This document shows positions 54,832-63,456 of a DNA stretch of 64,000 nucleotides, one piece after another. The notes beneath the pieces were generated by a model. That model did no database searches and had not been told where the DNA came from. It worked only from the letters and a program-made list of their open reading frames with translations. Position numbers and translations under genes: made by a program. Origin of the DNA: Halostreptopolyspora alba (GTDB lineage: Bacteria > Actinomycetota > Actinomycetes > Streptosporangiales > Streptosporangiaceae); assembly GCA_003725585.1 (NCBI GenBank), contig RJMB01000024.1, positions 1 through 64,000 on the forward strand, written 5' to 3'. Within the stretch, counting starts at the first letter, position 1. Each line of letters opens with the position of its first letter.

Positions 54832-55579
54832 GGTTCGAGCGGCTGGGCAGCCCGAAGGCGTCAAGGAACGCGTCAATGAGGAGCATTGGGCCGGACGGCT
54901 CTACATGCGCGATCTCTCGCCGTATGTGAGCACCGCCTTCGTCCACTTCGGTGTTCCGCCGAACCCCATCACCTACCTGATGATGGCCTTCGGGGTGCTG
55001 GCCGGTGTCACGCTGGCGTTCGGCGGCCTGTGGTCGGCGCTGCTCGCGGCGGTGCTGGTGCAGCTCTACCTGCTGCTCGACTGCTCCGACGGGGAGGTGG
55101 CCCGCTACACAGGGCGGACCAGCGTCGCGGGCATCTACCTCGACCGCATCGGCCACTACTTGGCCGAGGTGACCCTGCTCATCGGGCTGGGGATTCGCGC
55201 CCAGGGCGAGTTCGCGGCCGGCGGTTGGGTGATCGCCGGGATGGCCGCGGCTCTGGGAGCCGCCCTGATCAAGGTGGAGACCGACAACGTCTCCGTCGCC
55301 CGTGCGAAGGCGGGTCTGCCCGAGAAGATCCCCGAGACGGCGATGCAGCCGCGCTCCTCGGGTCTGGGGCTGGCGCGCAGGCTCGCCTCGGGGCTGCGGT
55401 TCCACCGGGTGATCCAGGCCGTGGAGCTGTCCCTGCTGGTCGTCGTCGCGGCGGTGGTGGACGCGGTGCGTGGCGACCTCGTCGCCACCCGGGTTCTCGT
55501 CGCCGTGTGCGTCGTGGTCGCGGCGTTGCAGACGGTGCTGCACCTGGTCAGTGTGCTCGCCTCTCGCCGGCTGGAGTGA
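54803..55579 (+). CDS. CDP-alcohol phosphatidyltransferase family protein
   Basis: 258 residues with five to six transmembrane segments. The CDP-alcohol motif is at 93-118: Asp93, Asp96-Gly97, Ala100-Arg101, Gly110 and Asp114, but the last position, normally Asp, is His118. Such enzymes swap CMP of a CDP-alcohol for a second alcohol or phosphate. Coupled to the NTP transferase and glycerol-1-phosphate-type dehydrogenase, it would take their CDP-activated product and attach it to a lipid or polyol phosphate. Starts GTG 54797, GTG 54803 and ATG 54809 are all in frame; 54803 best fits the GGAG at 54793. Overlaps the dehydrogenase end. Confidence 0.88.
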   Translation: MSMSKPSVTEVRAAGQPEGVKERVNEEHWAGRLYMRDLSPYVSTAFVHFGVPPNPITYLMMAFGVLAGVTLAFGGLWSALLAAVLVQLYLLLDCSDGEVARYTGRTSVAGIYLDRIGHYLAEVTLLIGLGIRAQGEFAAGGWVIAGMAAALGAALIKVETDNVSVARAKAGLPEKIPETAMQPRSSGLGLARRLASGLRFHRVIQAVELSLLVVVAAVVDAVRGDLVATRVLVAVCVVVAALQTVLHLVSVLASRRLE

Positions 55580-55884
55580 GGCTGGGCCGGTTCCGCGCCG
55601 TGCGGGGCCGGCCCGCCGGAAACCACCGGTGCGCGATTGCGCGTAACCCCAAACCTTGCTTTATTCCTTCGTTAGGCTCGTCGTGCGATGCTCACCCGCG
55701 AGCCATCCCGTATCCATATCCACGATTGGTTCCCATGACCAGGCCAGTCTCTCCGGACGCGGCTGCGGCGGCGCCGCACGGCGCCACCGACACGCACTCC
55801 TCGGGTGCGCGGCCCGGCGGCGATCCCGATTCCCGTACAGTTGAACGCGGCGGGAACGGGAGTGTACGTGGAGGTTCACAGCGG
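55580..55884. other. 305-bp region before a glycosyltransferase gene
   Basis: Mostly non-coding. The glycosyltransferase frame stays open back into the preceding gene, and an ATG at 55736 could add a 50-residue Ala/Gly-rich extension, but it has no ribosome site. An AT-richer patch at 55650-55680 may contain the promoter. Confidence 0.4.
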
Positions 55885-56742
55885 ATGAAGATCTCCTGTG
55901 TGCTCCTGACCATGGGGACCCGGCCGGCCGAGCTGCGGCGCGCCATCCAGAGTGTCTTCGAGCAGGACACCGTCGACGTCGAGGTCGTCGTCGTGGGCAA
56001 CGGCTCCGCGCTCCCCGAGCTGCCCGACGGGGTGACCGCCGTCCAGCTGACCGAGAACCTCGGTATTCCCGAAGGCCGTAACCACGGGGTCAGCGCCTGC
56101 GGCGGCGACATCGTGCTCTTCCTGGACGACGACGGCTGGTACCGCTCCCGGGATCTCGCCCGGCACGTCCACGACCGTTTCCTCGAGGATCCCGGCCTCG
56201 GCGCGATCTCGTTCCGGATCGCCGATCCCGACGGAGGGCCCGACCAGCGTCGCCACGTGCCGCGGTTGCGCTCGGGCGACCCGCAGCGCTCCAGCCGCGT
56301 GACGACGTTCCTCGGTGGGGCCTGCGCGATCCGCCGCGAGGCGTTCGACAGGGGCGGGGGGCTACCCGGTGAGTTCTTCTACGCGCACGAGGAGACCGAC
56401 CTCGCCTGGAGCATCCTCGACGCCGGATACGAGATCATCTACGACGCCGATGCCGTGATGTACCACCCGGCGGTGGCACCGACTCGGCACTCCGACTTCT
56501 ACCGGCTCAACGCCCGCAACCGGGTCTGGCTGGCCCGCCGTAACCTGCCCTGGCCACTCGTCGTGGTGTACCTGGCCAACTGGGTCGCCATCACGCTGCT
56601 GCGAGAACGGTCCGGTATGGCGTTGCGTGCCTGGTTTCGCGGGTTCCGCGAGGGTTGGCGTAGTGACGCCGGGCGACGCCGTCCCATCCGGTGGTCCACC
56701 GTCTGGCGGATGACCCGAACCGGCCGGCCGCCGGTCATCTGA
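55885..56742 (+). CDS. Family 2 glycosyltransferase
   Basis: A 285-residue GT-A glycosyltransferase. 'ISCVLLTMGTRPAELRRAI' opens the fold, 'ENLGIPEGRNHGV' binds the nucleotide, 'DIVLFLDDDGW' is the DxD metal motif, and 'FFYAHEETDLAWSILDAGY' carries the acceptor-side ED motif. No membrane anchor beyond a moderately hydrophobic stretch near 'VVVYLANWVAITLL'. ATG 55885 is preceded by GGAGG eleven bases away and begins the domain exactly. It resembles rhamnosyl- and other transferases of wall polysaccharide loci; the sugar is unknown. Confidence 0.88.
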   Translation: MKISCVLLTMGTRPAELRRAIQSVFEQDTVDVEVVVVGNGSALPELPDGVTAVQLTENLGIPEGRNHGVSACGGDIVLFLDDDGWYRSRDLARHVHDRFLEDPGLGAISFRIADPDGGPDQRRHVPRLRSGDPQRSSRVTTFLGGACAIRREAFDRGGGLPGEFFYAHEETDLAWSILDAGYEIIYDADAVMYHPAVAPTRHSDFYRLNARNRVWLARRNLPWPLVVVYLANWVAITLLRERSGMALRAWFRGFREGWRSDAGRRRPIRWSTVWRMTRTGRPPVI

Positions 56743-56808
56743 GCGGCCCCGACCAAGCTCCGGGGAAGCGTGGGGCTTCCCGGGGTGGGGCCGCCGCGGT
56801 GTGCGGCG

Positions 56809-56901
56809 CCGATTCGGGTGGCCCACCGGGGGTGCCCGGACCCCTAGATTCCCAGCCCCCTGGACACCCGAGCCGAGGCGAGCCCGGAAAACACCACCTA
56901 G
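56809..56901 (-). repeat. Dispersed intergenic repeat, copy 3
   Basis: Matches copy 1 at 24047 from TTCGGGTGGCCC through the GGTGCCCG, CACCCGAGCCG, GCGAGCCC and GGAAA blocks to a terminal CCTAG, which contains the stop of the nitroreductase gene. The central part is more diverged than in the other copies. Confidence 0.75.
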
Positions 56902-57506
56902 AGCTCGCTGACGACCTCGTCGTAGTCCAGGCGGGGCAGCCGCTCCGCCCACGCGTTGGGGCCGGGCCGTCCGATGTTCACGATGACGAGGCTCCGCTGG
57001 GCTGTTTCGCCGAAGAACTCCGCGTCGACACCGTCGGGGTTGAACCCCGTCATGGGGCCGGCGGCGAGTCCGGCCGCGCGGATGCCGATGATGAAGTAGG
57101 CGACCTGCAGAGTCGCGTTCAGCCGGGCGTTGCTCTCGCGCTTCGCGTCGTCCGCGGCGAACACGTCCCGGACGTCGGGTTTGATCGGGAAGACGCGCGC
57201 CATGTTCTCGTGGAAGTCGAGGTCCGCGCTCAGCACGGCCACCAGCGGCGCTTTGGCGGTCTTGTCCCGGTTGCCCTCCGCCAGGTGCGGAAGTAGGCGG
57301 TCTCGGGATTCCGCCGAGCGTAGCAGTGTGACACGCAACGGCTGCATGTTCATCGACGTCGGACCGTACTTGACCAGGTCGTGGATGGCTCGGATCTGGT
57401 CGCTGGTCACGGGCTCGTCGCTGAAGGTGTTGGCGGTGCGGGCCTCGCGGAACAGCAGGTCCTGGGCGTCTTTGGAGAGTTCGAGGGGTTCGGCGCTGGC
57501 GGACAT
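56898..57506 (-). CDS. Nitroreductase family protein (RutE/HadB-like)
   Basis: A 202-residue FMN-dependent nitroreductase-fold enzyme. 'LFREARTANTFSDEPV' replaces the usual RR(S/T) FMN-binding start, 'YGPTSMNMQPLRV' and 'LAAGPMTGFNPDGVDAEFF' are typical of the malonic semialdehyde reductase (RutE) subgroup, and 'IVNIGRPG' is near the end. Reduces an aldehyde or nitro compound with NAD(P)H; the true substrate is unknown. ATG 57506 (MSASAEP) is used with GGAG close upstream; GTG 57533 is an alternative. It seems unrelated to the surrounding envelope genes, and a dispersed repeat starts at its stop. Confidence 0.87.
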   Translation of the reverse strand: MSASAEPLELSKDAQDLLFREARTANTFSDEPVTSDQIRAIHDLVKYGPTSMNMQPLRVTLLRSAESRDRLLPHLAEGNRDKTAKAPLVAVLSADLDFHENMARVFPIKPDVRDVFAADDAKRESNARLNATLQVAYFIIGIRAAGLAAGPMTGFNPDGVDAEFFGETAQRSLVIVNIGRPGPNAWAERLPRLDYDEVVSEL

Positions 57507-57646
57507 GGTCTCCACAACGTTCGGTCGGTTCACTTCCGCGTCAAGTTTACTTTCCTAGGAAAGGAACTCGTTGTGGCTGGCCTGTGGCCATGTTCACCGT
57601 TTCTCCCGGTGGGAGCCGCGACAGTGGGTCGCGGGCGGCGGAACGG

Positions 57647-58843
57647 TCACGCGAGCCCACTGCTGAGACCGGTGTCCTGACGGTTGCCCATCCGGGTGCG
57701 GTCATGACGGGGGACCAGGGCCGGGCGGGGCGCCGATTCGCTCTGGACCTCGGGGCTTCCCAGAACCCACTCCTCGAGCCGCCGCACGAACGCCTTGGCC
57801 TGAACGGGCCAGTGGTACTCCTCACGCGCGATCGCGTGCCCCGTGCGGGCGTACCGTGAGCGCAGCCCGGGATCGGAGCGTAGCCGCAGCACCGCCTCGG
57901 CGGCCGCCGAGGCGTCACCGAACGGGACGACCATCCCGCAGTGCCCGTTGGGTCGGCCGGTCACTAGAGCCTCGGCCGGCGGGTTCGGGGTGCTGATCAC
58001 CGGCAGTCCGTGCGCCATGTACTCGACCACCTTCGTGGGCAACGAGTGCCGGTAGTTGGGGGCGTCCCGCAGCATGCTGATCCCGGCCAGGGCGCCGCTG
58101 ACCATGCGTAGCGCCTGGTCGTTGGGTACGAACCCGTACCAGTGGACCTTCCCCTCCTGCTGCGCCTGCCGCAGGAGCTGACGGGTCTCGCCGTCGGCCG
58201 CCCCGATCACCTCGACCCGGACCCCGTGCGGCCGCAGCAGACCCCCCAGCTCGACCAGCTCCGCGGCGCCCCGCGCCATCGACAGCTGTCCCAGGTACAC
58301 GACCCGGTCGGTGCCGGGTGGGCGTGGTGGCCGTTCGGGAACGTAGGTGGTGTTGGGCACCACCGGGTGGGTGTGGCGGAAGCGGTCGCGGTAGCCCTCC
58401 TCGGCCAGTAACAGGTGCATCCGCCGCTCGGCTCCGCGTTCGAAGCCGCGCACCACCGGCCCCAGGGGGCGCCGCACCGGCTTGGGCAGCCACGGTTTGG
58501 TGAGCAGCGAGGCGGCCGCGTCCTCGTGCACGTCCCACACGGTCACGGGGCGGCGCCGGGGGAGGGCGAGGAGCAGTTCCGGGTCGTGGAAAATCAGTGC
58601 GTCGGCCCGCGGGGCGTGCTCGGCGAGGGCGGCGCGTGCCTCGCGCAGTGCGCCGAGCCGGCGGGTGCCCGTGGCCCGCGGCACGTCCACGGCCGTCAGC
58701 TCCGACCACGGGGTGACGTTGCACGCGCGGAACGGGGCGACGTAGGTGACGGAGTGTCCCGCGTCGAGCAAGGCCCGGACCTGTCGATGCAGGATGCGTG
58801 CGTCCTCGGGGTGGTGGACCACCGTGGCCACGAGTGCGTGCAT
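57647..58843 (-). CDS. Family 4 glycosyltransferase
   Basis: A 398-residue GT-B fold glycosyltransferase. N-terminal domain: 'VVHHPEDARILHRQVRALLDAGH' pattern; C-terminal nucleotide-sugar domain: 'DRVVYLGQLSMARGAAELVE', 'VHWYGFVPNDQALRM', 'KVVEYMAHGLPVISTP' and 'CGMVVPFGDASAAAEAV'. The last ~30 residues are basic and disordered. ATG 58843. Likely adds a sugar to the lipid-linked polymer; substrate unknown. It lies between the nitroreductase and a nucleotide-sugar dehydrogenase, on the same strand as the next two genes. Confidence 0.88.
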   Translation of the reverse strand: MHALVATVVHHPEDARILHRQVRALLDAGHSVTYVAPFRACNVTPWSELTAVDVPRATGTRRLGALREARAALAEHAPRADALIFHDPELLLALPRRRPVTVWDVHEDAAASLLTKPWLPKPVRRPLGPVVRGFERGAERRMHLLLAEEGYRDRFRHTHPVVPNTTYVPERPPRPPGTDRVVYLGQLSMARGAAELVELGGLLRPHGVRVEVIGAADGETRQLLRQAQQEGKVHWYGFVPNDQALRMVSGALAGISMLRDAPNYRHSLPTKVVEYMAHGLPVISTPNPPAEALVTGRPNGHCGMVVPFGDASAAAEAVLRLRSDPGLRSRYARTGHAIAREEYHWPVQAKAFVRRLEEWVLGSPEVQSESAPRPALVPRHDRTRMGNRQDTGLSSGLA

Positions 58844-59037
58844 TTCTGGCTCACCTGAACTCTCCGCGCCGTGTTCTCGGGGACTGTCCCCGAAGGCCCG
58901 CGTTTGGCCCCGGAAGTCACGCTAGAGAGCAAGGGAAACAGTGGATGAAAACCCGGGTTACACACGGTTGTGACCCGGATGAACCCACGGGAAGGTCGCG
59001 CGTGTCCTCCCCGTGTGCTCGATGGTGGGTCCGCTGC

Positions 59038-60360
59038 TCAGAGGACCTGGATGCCGTCGCGCTGGATGGGCGAGGTGGTGCGGCGGGCGTCGTCGGCCGT
59101 GCCGTTGAGGCGCCGCATCACCCCACGCGTGTCCAGCAGCAGGCGGGCGTGCTCGTTGAGCAGGGTGGCCCCGTAGTCGGGATGGTCAGTGAGCAGCACG
59201 GTCAGGTCGGCCTCGGCGAGGGCCCGCTCCAGGTTCTCGGCGCGGGGGACGCGCTCCTCGTTCACCTCCCACTCCGCGACGTAGGGGTCGTGGTAGATGA
59301 GCTGGGCGCCCTTGCTCGCCAGCTTGCGGGCCACCGGTCGGGCCGGCGACTCGCGCTGGTCGGCGATGCCCGCCTTGTAGGTGACCCCGAGCAGCAGCAC
59401 CCGGGACCGCGACAGTGCCAGCCCGGAGTCGTTGAGCAGCTCCTGGGCGCGCTGCGTGACGTAGGTGGGCATCCGCGCGTTGATCTCCTGGGCCAGCTCC
59501 ACGAACCGGAAGGGGTACCCCAGCGTCTTGACCTTGTACGACAGATAGTTCGGGTCGATGGGGATGCAGTGGCCCCCCACCCCCGGCCCCGGCTGGAACG
59601 CCTGGAACCCGAAGGGTTTGGTGGCGGCGCAGGCGATCGCGTCCCAGAGGTCGACCCCCAGCTCCTGGCAGAAGATCGCCATCTCGTTCACCAGGGCGAT
59701 GTTGACGTGTCGGTAGGTGTTCTCCAGGAGCTTGGCCATCTCGGCCTCACGGGTCCCACGGGCCTGGACCACGTTGGTGATGAACCTGCCGTAGAACTCG
59801 GCGGCGAGCTGCCCGCACCGCTCGGTCAACCCGCCCACCACCTTCGGGGTGTTGGCCACGCCGAAGGCGACGTTGCCGGGGTCGATCCGTTCGGGGGAGA
59901 ACGCCAGGTGGAGGTCGGTGCCCGCGGTGAGCCCGGACTTCTCCAGGCGTGGCCGGACGAACTCGTCGGTCGTGCCCGGGTAGGTGGTGGACTCCAGGAT
60001 GACCAGCGTTCCGTGTCGCACGTGCTCGGCCACCGAGTCGGCCGCGGCGGCGACGGCGCTGAGGTCGGGGCCACCTTCGTCGGACAGCGGGGTGGGCACG
60101 CAGATGACGATCGCGTCGGTGGTGCCCAGGACACGCGGGTCCATCGTGGCCTGGAAGCCGGCGTCGCGCATCTCCGTGATGTCGGCGTCGCTCAGGTCGT
60201 CGATGTGCGACGTGCCCGAGTTCAGGCCGTCGACCACCTGCGGGGTGACGTCCAGCCCGGTCACCTTCAGTCCGGCGCGGCTGGCTTCCTGAGCCAGCGG
60301 AAGACCCACGTAACCGAGACCGATGACGACCAGGTCGGTGGAAGAGGTAGCGACGTCCAC
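59038..60360 (-). CDS. wecC: Nucleotide-sugar dehydrogenase (UDP-ManNAc/GlcNAc 6-dehydrogenase type)
   Basis: A 440-residue enzyme of the WecC/VipA branch: 'VVIGLGYVGLPLAQEASRAG' (NAD loop), 'ESTTYPGTTDEFV', 'FSPERIDPGN', 'NTYRHVNIALVNEMA', and 'GPGVGGHCIPIDPNYLSYK' with the catalytic Cys. It oxidises UDP-N-acetylhexosamine (ManNAc or GlcNAc) to the uronate. The UDP-GlcNAc 2-epimerase gene two loci away would supply UDP-ManNAc, so UDP-ManNAcA is the likely product. GTG 60360 has AGGGGG six bases upstream. It differs from the UDP-glucose type dehydrogenase at 42.5 kb. Confidence 0.9.
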   Translation of the reverse strand: MDVATSSTDLVVIGLGYVGLPLAQEASRAGLKVTGLDVTPQVVDGLNSGTSHIDDLSDADITEMRDAGFQATMDPRVLGTTDAIVICVPTPLSDEGGPDLSAVAAAADSVAEHVRHGTLVILESTTYPGTTDEFVRPRLEKSGLTAGTDLHLAFSPERIDPGNVAFGVANTPKVVGGLTERCGQLAAEFYGRFITNVVQARGTREAEMAKLLENTYRHVNIALVNEMAIFCQELGVDLWDAIACAATKPFGFQAFQPGPGVGGHCIPIDPNYLSYKVKTLGYPFRFVELAQEINARMPTYVTQRAQELLNDSGLALSRSRVLLLGVTYKAGIADQRESPARPVARKLASKGAQLIYHDPYVAEWEVNEERVPRAENLERALAEADLTVLLTDHPDYGATLLNEHARLLLDTRGVMRRLNGTADDARRTTSPIQRDGIQVL

Positions 60361-60451
60361 AGAGGACCCCCTCGGGTTCGACGTGATGCGGAAACGAGGC
60401 GTTGTCTCGCCCGGACTGGGACGCCCGGGCCTGACGGTCAGTTGTCCCGGA

Positions 60452-62173
60452 TCACAGCCCGTGGCCTGGTTCGGTCACGCCCTTGGCGAGTGCCGTATAC
60501 GCCTCGATATAGCGGAGCGCGGCCGCGTTCCAGGTACGACTGCGCCCGACCCTCTCGCGGCCCGCGAGGCCATACGTCTCGCGGGTCTCCCGACTGTAGA
60601 AGAGCTTTTCTAGCTGGTCAGCGAGAATCCCCGAGTCGTTCGGAGGAATTAACTCACCGGTCACGCCAGGTTCCACGAGTTCCCGAAGAGCGTCCACGTC
60701 GCTGGCGACGACGGGAAGCCCGCCGGCCATGGCCTCCACCGGTTTCAGCGGGGTGACCAGCCGGGTGACGCGCTCGTCGCGACGCGGCACCGCGAACACG
60801 TTGAGGACCGCGTGATACCGCCGAATCGCGCTGGCCGGAACACGTCCCGGGAAGTGCGCTGCGGCGCCCAGACCGGAGTCGGCCGCGCGGCCGCGCAGCG
60901 CGTCCAGCTCCGGCCCGTCACCCACGACCAGCGCGTGCGCCGGCACCCCCCGGCGGCGCAACAGGGCCACCGCGTCGACCAGGAGATCCAGGCCCTCGTA
61001 TCCGTAGCAGCTCGTCGTGGTGCCGACGACGAAGTCATCGGGGGCGATCCCCAGTTCGGCGCGCGACTCCCCGCCGGGTGGCAGCGGCGCGAGGAACTCC
61101 TCGTCGACCGCGTTGGGGACGACGATGACCTTGTCCGGTGCGACACCGCGCGCCACGATGTCCGCGCGCATGGTCTCACCCAACGTCACCACGAGGTCGG
61201 CGTCGCGCATCCGGGCGGTCTCGCGGGCGCGTTCCCGCTGGTAGAAGGCATCCTCGGTACTTCGGGAGGGGTCGCGGGAGAGCCAGGACTCCTCGAGGAA
61301 CCCCCGCACCTCATAAACCACCGGTAGGTCGTAATGGGCGCCGAGCCCGAGCGCCAGCTCGGCGTTGCGGTGGTTGCTGGCCGCGTGCAGGACGTCCGGC
61401 CGGAGCTGTTCGACCAGCGGCGCCGCGTAGCGCAGCCCGGCCCGCGTCTCCCGTTCCGCGTCCGCGGGCGCGACCCAGGGCAGCAACCGGTGGTAGGGAA
61501 CGCCGTCGACGTCCACTCGCGGTCGGGCGTCGAACACCCCCTTGGTCAACGGGTATCCCGGGCGTGTCACCACGTGTGGTCGCAGGCCGGCCGCCCGCTG
61601 GCCGAGCGCGATCCGGTGTGTCCGCTGGGTGTAGCCGGCGTTCGTGTTCGGCAGCGCGTTGGTCACCAGGTGCAGGATCCGGGAGGTCCGCGGGTCGGAT
61701 TTCCGATCGTTCATCGCGCCGTCGCGTCGCGTTCGCCACTTCGGAGTTACCTTGAGGGAGTGCGACCGGCCAGTAGTCTCCACCGGCACAGCCCGCCCCG
61801 TCATGAGTGCCAGTCGGTGTTGTGACTCGGCACGGCGCGGGCCTTCGGGCAGCCGGGCCAGGAGTTCCGCGGCGAGCTGGGGGTTCTCGATGGCCAGTGA
61901 GAACGCGAAGAGCCGGGACAGGAGTCGGGGGGAGGCACCATGAGCGGCGCCCCGAACCGTGTCCAGTGCCCGTTCGCGGTGGCCGGCGTCCCACAGCGCG
62001 TACGCGCGGGCCAGGGGACCGAGACGGGGGGCGGTACGGTGTACGCTCCGGCGCAGCCACCCCGGGGTCACACGCAGCGCCAGCATGGGCAGCCGGGCGG
62101 GCTCGGCGCGCAGGTGTCGCCAGGTCAGGGTCGCGGTGAATGATGCCGCTCTCACGAAGTTGCGCACATCCAC
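60452..62173 (-). CDS. Family 4 glycosyltransferase with N-terminal extension
   Basis: About 573 residues. The GT-B glycosyltransferase domain starts near residue 165 ('RILHLVTNALPNTNAGYTQRT') and contains 'DVLHAASNHRNAELA', 'VVPNAVDEEFLAPL', 'VVGTTTSCYGYEGLDLLVDAV' and 'LKPVEAMAGGLPVVASDV'. The preceding ~165 residues form a helical, Arg/Ala/Leu-rich region of unknown role. The frame is open back to 62257, only ten bases from the divergent wecB gene, leaving no promoter space, so I start at GTG 62173; nearby GTGs at 62167 and 62155 are also possible. Sugar unknown. Confidence 0.8.
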   Translation of the reverse strand: MDVRNFVRAASFTATLTWRHLRAEPARLPMLALRVTPGWLRRSVHRTAPRLGPLARAYALWDAGHRERALDTVRGAAHGASPRLLSRLFAFSLAIENPQLAAELLARLPEGPRRAESQHRLALMTGRAVPVETTGRSHSLKVTPKWRTRRDGAMNDRKSDPRTSRILHLVTNALPNTNAGYTQRTHRIALGQRAAGLRPHVVTRPGYPLTKGVFDARPRVDVDGVPYHRLLPWVAPADAERETRAGLRYAAPLVEQLRPDVLHAASNHRNAELALGLGAHYDLPVVYEVRGFLEESWLSRDPSRSTEDAFYQRERARETARMRDADLVVTLGETMRADIVARGVAPDKVIVVPNAVDEEFLAPLPPGGESRAELGIAPDDFVVGTTTSCYGYEGLDLLVDAVALLRRRGVPAHALVVGDGPELDALRGRAADSGLGAAAHFPGRVPASAIRRYHAVLNVFAVPRRDERVTRLVTPLKPVEAMAGGLPVVASDVDALRELVEPGVTGELIPPNDSGILADQLEKLFYSRETRETYGLAGRERVGRSRTWNAAALRYIEAYTALAKGVTEPGHGL

Positions 62174-62266
62174 GCATGCAACCACGTAAACGTGACCAGT
62201 GGGTGACGCCACGGCGTCGCGCACGCGTCGCGATCGCTGTCTCACCAATGCCGACAAGGGGACGTG

Positions 62267-63388
62267 ATGTCGTCAGCACCGGATGAACCCGCCGGGAGCG
62301 CGCCCGCCTCCGGGGAGATCGTGCACATCGTCGGGGCCAGGCCCAACTTCGTGAAGGCCGCCCCGGTTGTGGACGCCCTGGAGCGACGCGGCGCGCGGCA
62401 GTCCGTGGTGCATACCGGGCAGCACTACGACGACCGCATGTCCGCGGTCTTCTTCCGGGAACTCGGGCTGCCCAAGCCCGATGTCGACCTCGGGGTGGGG
62501 TCGGGCTCGCACGCCGAGCAGACCGCCGCGCTGATGATCGGGCTGGAACGGGAGTTCACGTCCCGTTCACCCGGCCGCGTTGTCGTCTACGGCGACGTGA
62601 ACTCCACCGTCGCCGCCGCGCTGGTCGCCGCCAAGCTGCACATCCCGGTGGCGCACGTCGAGGCCGGGCTGCGCTCGTTCGACTGGACGATGCCCGAGGA
62701 GGTGAACCGGCGCCTCACCGACCAGCTGTCCGGGCTGTGCCTGGCCACCAGCCCCGAAGCGGTGGGCCACCTGGCCGACGAGGGGATTCCGGTCGACCGG
62801 GTGCACCTGGTCGGTAACCCGATGATCGACACGCTGCTGGGCAACCTCGACGGCTTCGACGTCGGCGAGCTGCGCGGGCGCCTGGAGCTGCCCGAGCGCT
62901 ACGTCGCCGCCACGCTGCACCGTCCCGCCAACGTCGACGACCCGGACATCGTCGCCCGCCTGGTGGCCCGGTTGCACGAGGTGGCCGACCAGGTCGACGT
63001 GGTAATGCCGGTGCATCCGCGGGGCCGCGCGGCGTTCGAGGCGGCCGGCCTCGGCGACCACCCACGCGTCCACCTGCTCGAGCCCCTCGGCTATCTCGAC
63101 TTCGTCACCCTCGTGCGTGGGTCCACCGCCGTGGTCACCGACTCCGGCGGGGTGCAGGAGGAGACCACCATCCTGCGGGTCCCCTGCCTGACCCTGCGGC
63201 CCAACACCGAGCGTCCGGTCACCATCACGCACGGAACCAACCGGCTCACGGTCTCCTCCGAACTTCCGGGACTGGTCTCCAAGATCCTGGTGGGGGACTC
63301 CTTCGGCCGGCCGGCCGTCGCGGACATTCCGCCACTGTGGGACGGGCAGGCCGGAGAGCGCATCGCCACGATCCTGACCAATGAGTGA
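62267..63388 (+). CDS. wecB: UDP-N-acetylglucosamine 2-epimerase (non-hydrolysing)
   Basis: Interconverts UDP-GlcNAc and UDP-ManNAc. The 373-residue protein has 'VGARPNFVKAAPVVDAL', 'VVHTGQHYDDRMS', 'VAHVEAGLRSFDWTMPEEVNR' (split across the active site), 'TLHRPANVDD', 'HPRGRAAFEA' and 'VVTDSGGVQEETTIL'. The GlcNAc-binding residues of WecB/MnaA enzymes appear present. ATG 62267 follows AAGGGG; GTG 62264 is adjacent. With the dehydrogenase at 59 kb it would provide UDP-ManNAcA for the wall polysaccharide. It is divergent from the glycosyltransferase to its left. Confidence 0.94.
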   Translation: MSSAPDEPAGSAPASGEIVHIVGARPNFVKAAPVVDALERRGARQSVVHTGQHYDDRMSAVFFRELGLPKPDVDLGVGSGSHAEQTAALMIGLEREFTSRSPGRVVVYGDVNSTVAAALVAAKLHIPVAHVEAGLRSFDWTMPEEVNRRLTDQLSGLCLATSPEAVGHLADEGIPVDRVHLVGNPMIDTLLGNLDGFDVGELRGRLELPERYVAATLHRPANVDDPDIVARLVARLHEVADQVDVVMPVHPRGRAAFEAAGLGDHPRVHLLEPLGYLDFVTLVRGSTAVVTDSGGVQEETTILRVPCLTLRPNTERPVTITHGTNRLTVSSELPGLVSKILVGDSFGRPAVADIPPLWDGQAGERIATILTNE

Positions 63389-63456
63389 AACCGTCACCGA
63401 CGTGCGGTACGCGCGAAACGAGCGTCCGCTCAACCTCGCAAGGTGGGAATGACTAC

